Shown: in pieces, positions 52,814 through 61,326 of the stretch
How the letters are laid out: every line of letters starts with the position of its first letter
How positions within the stretch are numbered: the stretch's first letter is position 1
Source: Hymenobacter properus
Lineage (GTDB): Bacteria; Bacteroidota; Bacteroidia; Cytophagales; Hymenobacteraceae
Reading direction: 5' to 3'
Assembly: GCF_015694735.1 (NCBI RefSeq)
Contig: NZ_JADQDP010000003.1
Coordinates: 992,001-1,056,000 of the forward strand
Length of the DNA: 64,000 bases
The notes under the pieces: generated by a model
Told to the model about the DNA's origin: nothing
Database searches by the model: none
The model's input: the letters and a program-made list of their open reading frames with translations, nothing else
Made by a program: the position numbers and the translations under genes

Positions 52814-52845
52814 CAAATGTACGGGAGAAATTTTCGGACGGGCAA
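52814..52845 (-). promoter_or_regulatory. Promoter of the S-box-metY transcript
   Basis: -7 element TACATTTG (52814-52821, exact TAnnTTTG) and a TTG at 52843-52845 at 21-base spacing. It places the start about 15 bases before the riboswitch core region. Confidence 0.6.
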
Positions 52846-52885
52846 GCGGTGGATGCGAAAAATATTTTTTGCTAGCCCCATCGCC

Positions 52886-52988
52886 TGTCATCCTGAGCGT
52901 AGCGAAGGACCTTACAACCGATGAACAGTTTGCAGTAATTCAAAAAGACACGAACATGATAAGGTCCTTCGCTATGCTCAGGATGACA
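52886..52988. repeat. Dispersed palindrome, TGTCATCCTGAGCG family
   Basis: Arms carry compensating changes relative to the family (AGCGTAGCG on the left, CGCTATGCT on the right). Confidence 0.9.
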
Positions 52989-53013
52989 GGCGATTGTGAG
53001 CCATCAAACGCAA

Positions 53014-53042
53014 AAAAGCCACCCTGAAACAGAGTGGCTTTT
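53014..53042 (-). terminator. Terminator of the LysM gene
   Basis: AAAAGCCAC / GTGGCTTTT with a T run on the minus strand. Confidence 0.8.
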
Positions 53043-53068
53043 CTCACCTTTTTTCTGCAAAAAAGTAC

Positions 53069-53359
53069 CTAGAGACTAGGTAGGGTTAACACCTGACCGA
53101 CTTCAATATGGTCAGGGTTACTGCCGATGGTGGCCTTGTTGGCCTCGTATATCTGATGCCACTTGGCAGCGTCGCCATAGTGGTTTTTAGCAATTTTAGA
53201 AAGCGAGTCACCGCTTACCACGGTGTACGAATCGCCGGCCGTGGCCGGTTTGGCATCGGCTGCGTTTCCGAAGAAATCAGTACCGCCAGCAGCCGGTTTT
53301 GCGGCGGGCTCTGCAGGTTTTTGCTCGCCTTTGTCGCTGAGAAAATCAAAGAGTCCCAT
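53069..53359 (-). CDS. LysM domain protein
   Basis: 96 residues. A short N-terminus (MGLFDFLSDKGEQ), an Ala/Pro/Lys-rich linker, and one LysM domain from about residue 45 (YTVVSGDSLSKIAKNHYGDA ... NPDHIEVGQVLTLP). LysM binds N-acetylglucosamine polymers such as peptidoglycan. There is no signal peptide, so the layout resembles the YgaU/Kbp type of small cytoplasmic or periplasm-associated LysM proteins. No operon partner; it is divergent from the small lipoprotein gene at 53540. Confidence 0.9.
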   Translation of the reverse strand: MGLFDFLSDKGEQKPAEPAAKPAAGGTDFFGNAADAKPATAGDSYTVVSGDSLSKIAKNHYGDAAKWHQIYEANKATIGSNPDHIEVGQVLTLPSL

Positions 53360-53539
53360 GGATTAGTTCAGTAAGATGGAAAAAAATGTGGAATAGCTGA
53401 CCCGCGAGCCGGCTAACAGGGCCCATATACGGGCGAGCTTCGGCCGGGTTTCGCGCTAAACTCTTTTGCTTAGCCGCCGTAAGCCGACGAGTTTGCAACC
53501 GCAGACAACCTCATTCTTTCACCATTCTTTTTTGTGCTC

Positions 53540-53962
53540 ATGAAACCTCAGTCCCTGTTTTCGCTTCGTTATGTAGCCAGCTTGCTGCTGTTGCTTTCTT
53601 TGTTCGTAACCGCCTGCGGCAACGACAAAGGAAAGGTAGAAGGCGTGAATATGCTATATGGTACCGATAGCAAAGTTTGGAAAACTGCCAAAGAAACCGA
53701 TGCCACCGGCGACAAAGTAAAGCAAACCGACGCGCAAAAGCAGCAGGAGCTTCACGTTTTTGCCAACGGCAACTACACCATGACCGACGGCGCCGCCGGA
53801 GCTGTGTCGGGTAAATACGCTTTCGACCAGGCCGCCAAAACCATCACCTTCACCCCCGAAGGCAGCGCTACGTCCAACCAGTTTTCGGTTGAAACCCTCA
53901 CCGACGACAAGCTCACGCTGAAGTCGGCTGACGGCGCTACGCTGATGCTGGAAAAGGAATAA
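53540..53962 (+). CDS. Small lipoprotein of unknown function
   Basis: 140 residues. Lipoprotein signal peptide with lipobox LFVTAC, then a charged Lys/Thr-rich domain. The pattern TDSKVWKTAKETDATGDKV ... ELHVFANGNYTMTD ... GKYAFDQAAKTITFTPEG ... ADGATLMLEKE resembles small lipocalin-like or copper-resistance-NlpE-type beta barrels common in Bacteroidetes (residual-colour domain: what is measured, then a default). That resemblance is weak and no function is proposed. The ATG at 53540 is preferred over the GTG at 53534. A strong terminator follows. Confidence 0.8.
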   Translation: MKPQSLFSLRYVASLLLLLSLFVTACGNDKGKVEGVNMLYGTDSKVWKTAKETDATGDKVKQTDAQKQQELHVFANGNYTMTDGAAGAVSGKYAFDQAAKTITFTPEGSATSNQFSVETLTDDKLTLKSADGATLMLEKE

Positions 53963-53980
53963 GCGCGAATTTTTGCTTGC

Positions 53981-54016
53981 AAAAAGCCCCGAGCCATTGT
54001 GGTTCGGGGCTTTTTT
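53981..54016 (+). terminator. Rho-independent terminator
   Basis: AAAAAGCCCCGA / TCGGGGCTTTTTT. Confidence 0.9.
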
Positions 54017-54030
54017 GTTTGGGTTCTGTT

Positions 54031-54146
54031 GACCGTCATGCCGAGCGTAGCCGAGGCATCTCGCGTGGGGTGGTAATCAAAACCGTTACGCCGATTGAAT
54101 TGCGTTGCGCATGCGAGATGCCTCGGCTACGCTCGGCATGACGGTC
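54031..54146. repeat. Dispersed palindrome, GACCGTCATGCCG family
   Basis: Arms GACCGTCATGCCGAGCGTAG ... GAGGCATCTCGC and their complement. Related to the half element at 18491 and to 58415. Confidence 0.9.
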
Positions 54147-54149
54147 ATT

Positions 54150-55232
54150 CTAAGCCTGTGCTGGCTGCTTGCCAAACACCCGCGCCACCCAACGCGGCAG
54201 GAAAATCAGGCCCAATACCAGGTAGAGGTAATAGGTAACAATGCGGTAGAGCAATACCACGAAGCTCGTCATGGTGGCCGTGCCGATGAACTTGCCGAAG
54301 AAGGTGGGGAAAGCACCCTCGGCGATGCCCGCGCCGCCCGGTGTGATGGCCACCAGCAAAATGACTTTGTAGGTGATGTTGCGGGCAAAAATGAACAGGA
54401 ACGTGCCCGTATCCATGGGCACGAAGGCAGCGATGAGGCAGCCGATGATGGCATAACGGGCCGTCCAGACGAAGGCCGTGCTCACGCTGGCGCGCCACCA
54501 GTAGCCGGCGCCGGCTCCGCGCAGCTGCTGCGAGGCACGCACCAGCTCCTGCCCGTGGCGGTATGCCGCACGCCGCCAGCGCCGCAGCAGCCGGAATGAG
54601 AACAGCCGCACCAGCAGCCGGCGCACCGACTTCGGATTGACGAAAATGGCGTACAGCATCAGCCCCGCATACAGCGTCACGAACAAGTAGCTCACCCCAA
54701 ACGCCACCCGCAGCGTGGCCACGAAGCCGGTTTGCAGGGCCTCGTGCGGGTAGAGGCCCGCCCCGGCGATGAGCACCACCAGCGGCACCATCACCACGTA
54801 GTAGAGGTTGTCGAGCAGGGCCGTGACCATAATGTAGGCCAGCCCTTTACCCAGCGGGATGCCTTCTTTTTCGAGAATGAACGGGGCCGCGCCGGTGCCG
54901 CCCTGCCCCGAGGGCAGCACGCAGGAAGCAAACTCCCAAATCATAATCACATCCAGCGCCTGCCGGTAGGTGAGCTCGGTTTCGGCGATGTGGCGGATGC
55001 GGTAGATGTAGCCCAGGTCGCGGGCGGCCAATACCAGCACGGCCACCAGCAGCCAGCGCCAGTCGGCATTGGCCAGCGGGGCCAGCTCGCCGGGCTTGTA
55101 GCTGTGCCAGAACAGGTAGCCCACCACCAGCAGCCCCAGCACCACCGGCAGAATCAGGCGCGAGGGCCGCAGCCGCTGCAGGAAGTGCGCATCGTCGGCG
55201 TCGGGCAGAGCGGCGGGGAGCTTATTGGTCAT
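54150..55232 (-). CDS. YbhN/LPG-synthase TM family protein
   Basis: 360 residues with about eight membrane segments. The signatures of the lysylphosphatidylglycerol synthase transmembrane (UPF0104/YbhN) family are clear: a conserved Arg/Tyr pair in YIYRIRH, the LPSGQGGTGAAPF block and VAITPGGAGIAEGAF near the C-terminus. These proteins are inner-membrane flippase-like components acting on lipids; a catalytic synthase domain is absent. The exact lipid cannot be stated. The start at 55232 sits 24 bases after an exact -7 element. It is followed by a palindromic repeat rather than another gene. Confidence 0.9.
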   Translation of the reverse strand: MTNKLPAALPDADDAHFLQRLRPSRLILPVVLGLLVVGYLFWHSYKPGELAPLANADWRWLLVAVLVLAARDLGYIYRIRHIAETELTYRQALDVIMIWEFASCVLPSGQGGTGAAPFILEKEGIPLGKGLAYIMVTALLDNLYYVVMVPLVVLIAGAGLYPHEALQTGFVATLRVAFGVSYLFVTLYAGLMLYAIFVNPKSVRRLLVRLFSFRLLRRWRRAAYRHGQELVRASQQLRGAGAGYWWRASVSTAFVWTARYAIIGCLIAAFVPMDTGTFLFIFARNITYKVILLVAITPGGAGIAEGAFPTFFGKFIGTATMTSFVVLLYRIVTYYLYLVLGLIFLPRWVARVFGKQPAQA

Positions 55233-55255
55233 CAGGCGGAAAAGTAGCAGCTGAA

Positions 55256-55263
55256 CAAAAGTA
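55256..55263 (-). promoter_or_regulatory. -7 element TACTTTTG
   Basis: Exact TAnnTTTG on the minus strand, 23 bases before the YbhN-type start. Confidence 0.45.
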
Positions 55264-55318
55264 GAGGCTGGCCCACAGGCGCCGCGTTAAAAATCAATTA
55301 AGAGCAGCGTTGGGTGAT

Positions 55319-55364
55319 AAAAAGAACGTCATGCCGCGGCTTGCGCAACATGACGTTCTTTTTA
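55319..55364 (-). terminator. Terminator of the Gly/Pro-tailed receptor gene
   Basis: AAAGAACGTCATG / CATGACGTTCTTT with T runs on both strands. The GTCATG core is shared with the dispersed palindromes. Confidence 0.8.
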
Positions 55365-55385
55365 TCCGGTTTCGGTAGCTACTGG

Positions 55386-58331
55386 CTAGGGCCGGCCGCC
55401 GGGGCTGCCCGCCGGCACCGTGCCGTTGGGCGTGGCGGTACCGGGCGACGGCGCGTTGATGGGGCTCGTGGGCTGGGCCGGCGTTGCCGGACGACGCGTC
55501 GAGTCGGCGGGCTGGGCCGTGGGGCGCTGCATGTTGGGGAAGCCAGCCGGGCGCTGGCCGTTGGCCGGCGCGCTGGTGCTGTCGGTAGCGGGCCGGCTGA
55601 GCGTGCTATCAGCCGGTGCTGCACCGGGCCGCTGGCCCGGGTAGCCGCCCGGCCGAGCGCCGGCCGGAGCACCGGGGTAGCCGCTGGGCGCGGCACCCGG
55701 GGCGCCAGCAGGCCGCTGCCCGCCCGCGCCGCCCGGGCGACCGCCGCCACCGGGAGCGCCGCCCCCGCCACCCTGGCCGCCACCGCCGCCTGCATCGAGG
55801 CCGCCGCCACCGCCGCCTTCGCCTTCGCTCTTCAAGTCGTCGTTGTTCACGCTCTTGCCGCGGCGCGTGGGGCCGGCCGTGAGCTTGCCAATGCGGTAGC
55901 TGAAATTGACGCGGAAGCCCAGCGTGGCAAGCTGGTTGCGGCTGGCTTGGTCGATAAGCGGCGACACCACGGTGTTGCGGATGGTGATTTTAGGGGTGAA
56001 GAAGTTATCGAACCCGAAGCCCAGGCTGCCGCGCTTCTCGGCAAAGTCGCGCTTGATGCCCAGCGTGTAGAAGTAGAAGCCGCTTTGGTCGCCCTGCAGC
56101 TGCACCTGGCGGCCGCGGTAAAAGGCAAAGGCCTGCACGCCCCACACCGGGGTAAAGTTGTAGGAGCCCCCGAGGCGGCCGCTGAACACAAAGCCCTGGT
56201 TGGAGGCATTGAAGTTGCGGTCGGGCACGTTGTTGGTGAGCGTGGTGTAGTAAAAATCGGTGCCCGCGTTCAGGTTGAGCTTGGCGCCGTTGAGGTTGGC
56301 GTTAAGGCTGCCGCCGTAGGCGTTTTGCTGGCCAATGTTGGCGTAGTTGGTCGAGACGGTGTCGGCGCCGCGCACCGTGCGCAGGGCCTCAATTGAGCCC
56401 GTAGTGTTGCGTACAAATGCGCTCATGCTCAGGTTTACCTTCTTCACCAGCGTGTTGTAGCCCAGCTCGTAGTTGTTGGTGTATTCGGGCTCGAGGTAGG
56501 GGTTGCCCTGGCTCACGTTCTTGGGGTTCTGCGCGTTCACGTTGGGGTTCAGGAACTGCAGCGAGGGGCGCTGAATGCGTCGGTTGTAAGCCAGCTTAAG
56601 CACGTTGCCGTTGTCGAGCTTGCGCGAGAAGTTCACGCTGGGTACCAGCACGCCGTAGTTCGGAATATCGGCCGCTTCCGATTTGGCGAAGCTGGCCTCA
56701 ATGGTGGTGTACTCGTAGCGCAGGCCCGGTTTCAGGGTGAAGCCCTTGGGCAGCTGCAGCGTGTAGGCCGCGTAACCGGCCGTCACGTTCTGGCGGTAGT
56801 TGAACACGTTGCTGGCCGAGAGCAGGCCCACCGCGGGCAGCACTTCGCCGTTGGCGCCGTACGAAGTGGTAGCGTAGTCGGAATTTACCAGGCGCAGAAT
56901 GTTTTTGGCGCCCAACTCCAGCATCTGAGTTTTGCTAACGGGATTCTGGTAGTCCAGCTGCACGGTGTATTCCTCGTTGTAGCTGGGGTTGTCGTTGACA
57001 ATGCGCGATGGGCTACGCGGGTCGCTCGACTGAAAGATGGTGTTGGTGAAGCTATTGGTGCGGTCGTTGCGGCTGAACAAGGTCAGCAGGCTGATTTCGT
57101 GCTGCGGCTTCTCGAAGCTGTGGGTGTAATTCAGGCTGGCGTCCACGGTGCCCGACAGGTCCTTGGCGTAGGTGTCGCGCAGGTCGGTGCCAATGGGCGC
57201 GCCCGCCACCGTGGCCCCGCTGTAGGTGAGGCGCGAAAGGCCGTCCTGGTAGTTGTTGCCGCTGCGCGTGCCGTAGCTCACCGAGGCCTGCAGCGAGTTA
57301 AACTTGTTGATGTCGTAGTCCCAGCCCAGAGAGTAGCGCCCGAAAATGCCCTGCTGGCGCGTATCGGCGCTCTGCACCGTGGTGGTGGCCGCGCCGGTGC
57401 CCAGGCTGCGGGTCACCTGCGTGTTGCTGAACTCGCCCGGCGTGTTGTACTGGCCCCGGCCGAAGCCGCTCAGCGAAAAGCCCATTTTGCCGGTGCGCAG
57501 GCTGCCCTGCAGGCCTAGGTTGCTGTTGCGCAGGCCCGCGCTGATATTTACTCCCAGCGTGGCACCCTTCAGGTTGTTGGTTTTGGTGATGATGTTGATG
57601 ATGCCGCCCGAACCTTCGGCGTCGTACTTGGCCGAGGGCGAGGTGATGACCTCCACGGTCTTAATCTGGTCGGCCGGAATCTGCTTTAGCGCGTCGGCAA
57701 TGCTGTTGGCGGCAATGGTTGAGGGCTTGTTGTTGATGAGCACCCGAATGCTGGAGCTGCCGCGCAGGCTCACGTTGCCGTCGAGGTCCACGCTCAGCAT
57801 GGGCACGCGCTTGAGCACGTCGGTGGCGTCGCCGCCGCGGGTGGTCTGGTCGTTTTCGGCATTGTACACGGTGCGGTCTACCCGCTCCTCAATCAGGGTC
57901 TTTTGGCCGGTCACCACCACTTCGCCCAGCTTCTGGGCCGATACGGCCAGTCTTACCGTGCCCAAATCGGTCGCGTTGCCGGCCGTCACCACCACGCCGG
58001 TCCGGTCTTCGTTCTTATAACCCACGAAGCTCACCTGCACCGTGTAAGTACCCGCCGGAATGCCGGGCAGCACAAACTTGCCGTCATCGCCGCACACGCC
58101 GCCGTTCACGGGGCTGCCGCTAGCGTCCAGCACCGCCACCGAGGCATAGGACACGGGCTTGCCCGTGCTGGCGTCCAGCACGGTGCCGGACACGCGGCCC
58201 GCAGCCGCGCGCGGGGCTGCGGCCGTGGCGGGACGGCTGCCCCCGCCGGGTGTCTGTTGGCCGGCGGCCAGGTGAGAAGCGCCCAACAGGGCAGTAAACA
58301 GGACGGCCGTAGCCGGTATATTTCGTTTCAT
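55386..58331 (-). CDS. TonB-dependent receptor-like barrel with Gly/Pro-rich tail
   Basis: 981 residues. Signal peptide (MKRNIPATAVLFTALLGAS ... AGQ), a carboxypeptidase-regulatory-like domain (GRVSGTVLDASTGKPVSYAS, ~45-125), a plug (LGEVVVTGQKTLIEERVDRT; VDLDGNVSLRGSSSIRVLIN; ~130-250) and an outer-membrane barrel of the OMP_b-brl_3 type ending near residue 835 at LGFRVNFSYRIGKL. A tail of ~145 residues follows, first basic/acidic (TRRGKSVNNDDLKSE), then Gly-rich and Pro/Ala/Thr-rich. Such barrels normally end at the last strand, so the tail is an unusual extension, probably on the periplasmic side. The start is the ATG at 58331; two upstream Mets (58340, 58349) are less likely. Confidence 0.88.
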   Translation of the reverse strand: MKRNIPATAVLFTALLGASHLAAGQQTPGGGSRPATAAAPRAAAGRVSGTVLDASTGKPVSYASVAVLDASGSPVNGGVCGDDGKFVLPGIPAGTYTVQVSFVGYKNEDRTGVVVTAGNATDLGTVRLAVSAQKLGEVVVTGQKTLIEERVDRTVYNAENDQTTRGGDATDVLKRVPMLSVDLDGNVSLRGSSSIRVLINNKPSTIAANSIADALKQIPADQIKTVEVITSPSAKYDAEGSGGIINIITKTNNLKGATLGVNISAGLRNSNLGLQGSLRTGKMGFSLSGFGRGQYNTPGEFSNTQVTRSLGTGAATTTVQSADTRQQGIFGRYSLGWDYDINKFNSLQASVSYGTRSGNNYQDGLSRLTYSGATVAGAPIGTDLRDTYAKDLSGTVDASLNYTHSFEKPQHEISLLTLFSRNDRTNSFTNTIFQSSDPRSPSRIVNDNPSYNEEYTVQLDYQNPVSKTQMLELGAKNILRLVNSDYATTSYGANGEVLPAVGLLSASNVFNYRQNVTAGYAAYTLQLPKGFTLKPGLRYEYTTIEASFAKSEAADIPNYGVLVPSVNFSRKLDNGNVLKLAYNRRIQRPSLQFLNPNVNAQNPKNVSQGNPYLEPEYTNNYELGYNTLVKKVNLSMSAFVRNTTGSIEALRTVRGADTVSTNYANIGQQNAYGGSLNANLNGAKLNLNAGTDFYYTTLTNNVPDRNFNASNQGFVFSGRLGGSYNFTPVWGVQAFAFYRGRQVQLQGDQSGFYFYTLGIKRDFAEKRGSLGFGFDNFFTPKITIRNTVVSPLIDQASRNQLATLGFRVNFSYRIGKLTAGPTRRGKSVNNDDLKSEGEGGGGGGLDAGGGGGQGGGGGAPGGGGRPGGAGGQRPAGAPGAAPSGYPGAPAGARPGGYPGQRPGAAPADSTLSRPATDSTSAPANGQRPAGFPNMQRPTAQPADSTRRPATPAQPTSPINAPSPGTATPNGTVPAGSPGGRP

Positions 58332-58414
58332 ACAATGCATAACGGCCAAAGTGCCGTTGAGGGGGCCGGAGGTTGCATCCGGCTATTTTCTTTTTGAATT
58401 AATAAGTCAATTCA

Positions 58415-58510
58415 GACCGTCATGCTGAGCGAAGTCGAAGCATCTCTACCGCACAAGTATTCATTTACTATTGCGGTAGAGATGCTTCGACTTCGCTCAG
58501 CATGACGGTC
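58415..58510. repeat. Dispersed palindrome, GACCGTCATGCTG family
   Basis: Arms GACCGTCATGCTGAGCGAAG ... GCATCTCTACCGCA and their exact complement, with a short AT-rich loop. The rest of the 417-base gap before dxs holds only a putative promoter. Confidence 0.9.
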
Positions 58511-58670
58511 TTCTTATCTCGGCCTGACGTTTTCACGCCATCGGCTTGCCGATACGCAAAGGTCCCCACGAAGGCTAGGGCGATATTCAAAAACTAGATT
58601 ATCAACAGCTAAATCCCGACCAAGGGGCTGATTCTGCCGCTCCCCAACAACCGCTCTTCGTTCGCCGTCG

Positions 58671-58678
58671 TACCTTTG
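58671..58678 (+). promoter_or_regulatory. -7 element TACCTTTG for dxs
   Basis: Exact TAnnTTTG, 70 bases before the dxs ATG. Confidence 0.45.
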
Positions 58679-58748
58679 TGCCGGCCCCACAATCTTTTAA
58701 CGGGTCAGGCGGTTACATACCGTCACCAATCCCACCACGCCTGCCCCG

Positions 58749-60695
58749 ATGATAGTTGAACCCGGCCCGCTGCTCGCGGCGATTGATTCGCCCGACGACC
58801 TCAAAAAGCTTGCTCCTGAGCAATTAGTCCAGTTGAGCACCGAGCTGCGCGAGTTTATCATTGATTCGGTGAGCATCTACGGCGGGCACTTCGGTGCCTC
58901 GCTGGGCGTGGTCGAGCTGAGCGTGGCCCTGCACTACGTCTTCAACACGCCCTACGACCAGCTGGTGTGGGACGTGGGCCACCAGGCTTACGGCCACAAA
59001 ATCCTCACCGGCCGCCGCGACCGGTTTCCCACCAACCGCCGCTACCACGGCATGTCGGGCTTTCCCAAGCGTAGCGAGAGCGAGTACGATGCCTTCGGCG
59101 TGGGCCACAGCAGCACCAGCATCGGGGCGGCGCTGGGCATGGCCGTGGCGTCGGACTACAAAGGCGAGAAAGACCGGCAGCACATCGCCGTAATTGGCGA
59201 CGGCGCCATGACGGCCGGCATGGCCTTCGAGGCCCTCAACCACGCCGGCGTAGCCAATTCCAACCTGCTGGTTATTCTCAACGACAACTGCATGAGCATC
59301 GACCCCAACGTGGGCGCGCTCAAGGAATACCTCACCGACATCACTACCTCCCGCACCTACAACAAGGTGCGCGACGAACTGTGGAACGTGCTGGGCAAGC
59401 TCAGCAAGTTCGGCCCTAACCCCCAGCAGATTGCCCGCAAAGTGGAGGCGGCCATGAAGGCCACGCTGCTCAAGCAAAGCAATTTATTTGAGGCGTTAAA
59501 ATTCCGCTATTTCGGCCCCGTGGATGGGCACGACGTGCAGCACCTCGTCACCATCCTCAACGACCTGAAGACTATTCCCGGCCCCAAACTGCTGCATTGC
59601 GTCACGGTGAAAGGCAAGGGCTACGCGCTGGCCGAAAAGGACCAGACGTTGTGGCACGCGCCGGGCTTGTTCGACAAAATCACGGGCGAGATTTACAAGA
59701 AGACGCCCGACAAGCCGCAACCGCCTAAGTACCAGGACGTGTTCGGCCACACGCTGGTGGAGCTGGCCGAGGCCAACGACAAAATCATGGGCGTGACGCC
59801 GGCCATGCCCTCGGGCTCGTCGCTGAACATCATGATGGAGGCCATGCCCGACCGCGCCTTCGACGTGGGCATTGCCGAGCAGCACGCCGTCACGTTCTCG
59901 GCCGGCCTGGCCACACAGGGACTGATTCCGTTCTGCAACATCTATTCCTCGTTTATGCAGCGGGGCTACGACCAGGTGGTGCACGACGTGGCCCTGCAAA
60001 ACCTGCACGTGGTGTTCTGCCTCGACCGCGCCGGCTTTGCGGGCGCCGACGGCCCCACCCACCACGGCTGCTACGACCTGGCTTACATGCGCTGCATCCC
60101 CAACATCGTGGTGGCCGCCCCGATGAACGAGCAGGAACTGCGCAACCTGATGTACACCGCCACCCTGCCCGAAAACGCGGGCCCCTTCAGCATCCGCTAC
60201 CCGCGCGGCGAGGGCGTGATGCCGCAGTGGCGCACGCCGCTGCAGCGCGTGGCCATCGGCACGGGCCGTGTGGTGCGCGAGGGCGAAGAGGGCGGCGTGG
60301 CCATCCTCAGCATCGGCCACATCGGCAACTACGCCGTGAAGGCCACCGAAACCCTGCTGGCCGAAGGCCTCGATGCGGGCCACTACGACATGCGCTTCTG
60401 CAAGCCGCTGGACGAGGAAATGCTGCGCGACATCGCCCGCCGCTACCGCGCCATCGTGACCGTGGAAGACGGCTGCCTGCCCGGTGGCTTCGGCTCGGCC
60501 GTGCTCGAATTCCTCACCGACCACGGCTTCCACCTGCCAGTGCGCCGCCTCGGCATCCCCGACCGCGTGGTAGAGCACGGCACCCAGGACGAACTCTACA
60601 AAGAGTGCGGCTTCGACGCCGCCGGCATCGCCGCCGCTGTGCGCGAGCTCAGCGCCAAAGTGGCCACAGACACGCTGGCTACGGTGCTGCGGTAG
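58749..60695 (+). CDS. dxs: 1-deoxy-D-xylulose-5-phosphate synthase
   Basis: 648 residues, the usual length. Condenses pyruvate with glyceraldehyde 3-phosphate using thiamine diphosphate, the first step of the MEP isoprenoid pathway. All landmarks are present: GGHFGASLGVVELSVALHY, DVGHQAYGHKILTGR, the thiamine-binding GDGAMTAGMAFEALNHAG ... ILNDN block (~residues 148-180), the FRYFGPVDGHD segment, GIAEQHAVTFSAGLA (catalytic Glu) and the C-terminal GGFGSAVLEFL transketolase domain. It starts with ATG and ends before a strong terminator. Transcribed alone. Confidence 0.97.
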   Translation: MIVEPGPLLAAIDSPDDLKKLAPEQLVQLSTELREFIIDSVSIYGGHFGASLGVVELSVALHYVFNTPYDQLVWDVGHQAYGHKILTGRRDRFPTNRRYHGMSGFPKRSESEYDAFGVGHSSTSIGAALGMAVASDYKGEKDRQHIAVIGDGAMTAGMAFEALNHAGVANSNLLVILNDNCMSIDPNVGALKEYLTDITTSRTYNKVRDELWNVLGKLSKFGPNPQQIARKVEAAMKATLLKQSNLFEALKFRYFGPVDGHDVQHLVTILNDLKTIPGPKLLHCVTVKGKGYALAEKDQTLWHAPGLFDKITGEIYKKTPDKPQPPKYQDVFGHTLVELAEANDKIMGVTPAMPSGSSLNIMMEAMPDRAFDVGIAEQHAVTFSAGLATQGLIPFCNIYSSFMQRGYDQVVHDVALQNLHVVFCLDRAGFAGADGPTHHGCYDLAYMRCIPNIVVAAPMNEQELRNLMYTATLPENAGPFSIRYPRGEGVMPQWRTPLQRVAIGTGRVVREGEEGGVAILSIGHIGNYAVKATETLLAEGLDAGHYDMRFCKPLDEEMLRDIARRYRAIVTVEDGCLPGGFGSAVLEFLTDHGFHLPVRRLGIPDRVVEHGTQDELYKECGFDAAGIAAAVRELSAKVATDTLATVLR

Positions 60696-60718
60696 GTTGC
60701 TCGTGTAGCTTTAGGAAC

Positions 60719-60758
60719 AAAAGAAGCCCCCGTAGCGCGTGCTGCGGGGGCTTCTTTT
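60719..60758. terminator. Bidirectional terminator
   Basis: AAAAGAAGCCCCCG / CGGGGGCTTCTTTT. It overlaps the stop of the converging minus-strand gene. Confidence 0.9.
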
Positions 60759-61323
60759 ATGATAAATCTAGTGTGTTGCCGACGACTAAGCGGGGCCGAA
60801 TAGGGATGCCCTCAAACCTTTCGCGGAAAGAGGCGCTGAGCTTCAAAAAGTCGGCTCCGGGATATGGGGTTTGCTGAGTGCGTCCTACACAGGCGTAAGC
60901 AATGACCAAGGACCCCGGTGGAATAGCGCCTTGCTCAACAAAAGCCTTGATGCTTGCTTCCAACTGGCGCATGCAGTCACTGGCCCGGGCATAACGCTCA
61001 TTGCCTGCTGAGGTAGCGTCTGTATCCGTCATCTTAAATTCGACGAAATAAGCTTGGTTGCTGGTAAAAAGAGCACAGTCGCAGCGGGCAGCATCTCCGG
61101 CTTTGTACAGGCACTTGTCTATCTTGACTAAGTGAACCAACCGCTCGGCTTGATTTACTACCTGCAAATCGAATCGAGAACGAACCGGTGGTAGGTAGTG
61201 GAAACAAGGTTCCTCACTGGGACTGGGCGGGTCTTGAATAAAAAACTCAGAATGGGTTAAAGCATCCTGGCACGCATTGCCGCGCATTAAGTCGCGAAAT
61301 GCTTCACGTACGCCGTTTATCAT
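60757..61323 (-). CDS. Small PD-(D/E)xK-like protein partnered with an ATPase
   Basis: 188 residues, no named family recognised. The core RCDCALFTSNQAYFVEFKM supplies Asp82, Glu95 and Lys97 in the D-x12-E-x-K order of PD-(D/E)xK nucleases, and a QL pair follows in an alpha helix (CMRQLEASIKAF, Gln120-Leu121), as in that fold. Upstream is an amphipathic N-terminal region with a HYLPPVRSRFDLQVV strand pair. The gene starts 3 bases after the stop of an ABC-type ATPase, so the two are translationally linked. ATPase plus small nuclease is the layout of several antiphage systems. The nuclease assignment is an inference from the motif. Confidence 0.7.
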   Translation of the reverse strand: MINGVREAFRDLMRGNACQDALTHSEFFIQDPPSPSEEPCFHYLPPVRSRFDLQVVNQAERLVHLVKIDKCLYKAGDAARCDCALFTSNQAYFVEFKMTDTDATSAGNERYARASDCMRQLEASIKAFVEQGAIPPGSLVIAYACVGRTQQTPYPGADFLKLSASFRERFEGIPIRPRLVVGNTLDLS

Positions 61324-61326
61324 TAC

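Noticed and set aside
53540..53962. NlpE-type copper-response lipoprotein
   Set aside because: Only a loose pattern similarity; the metal-binding residues of NlpE are not visible.
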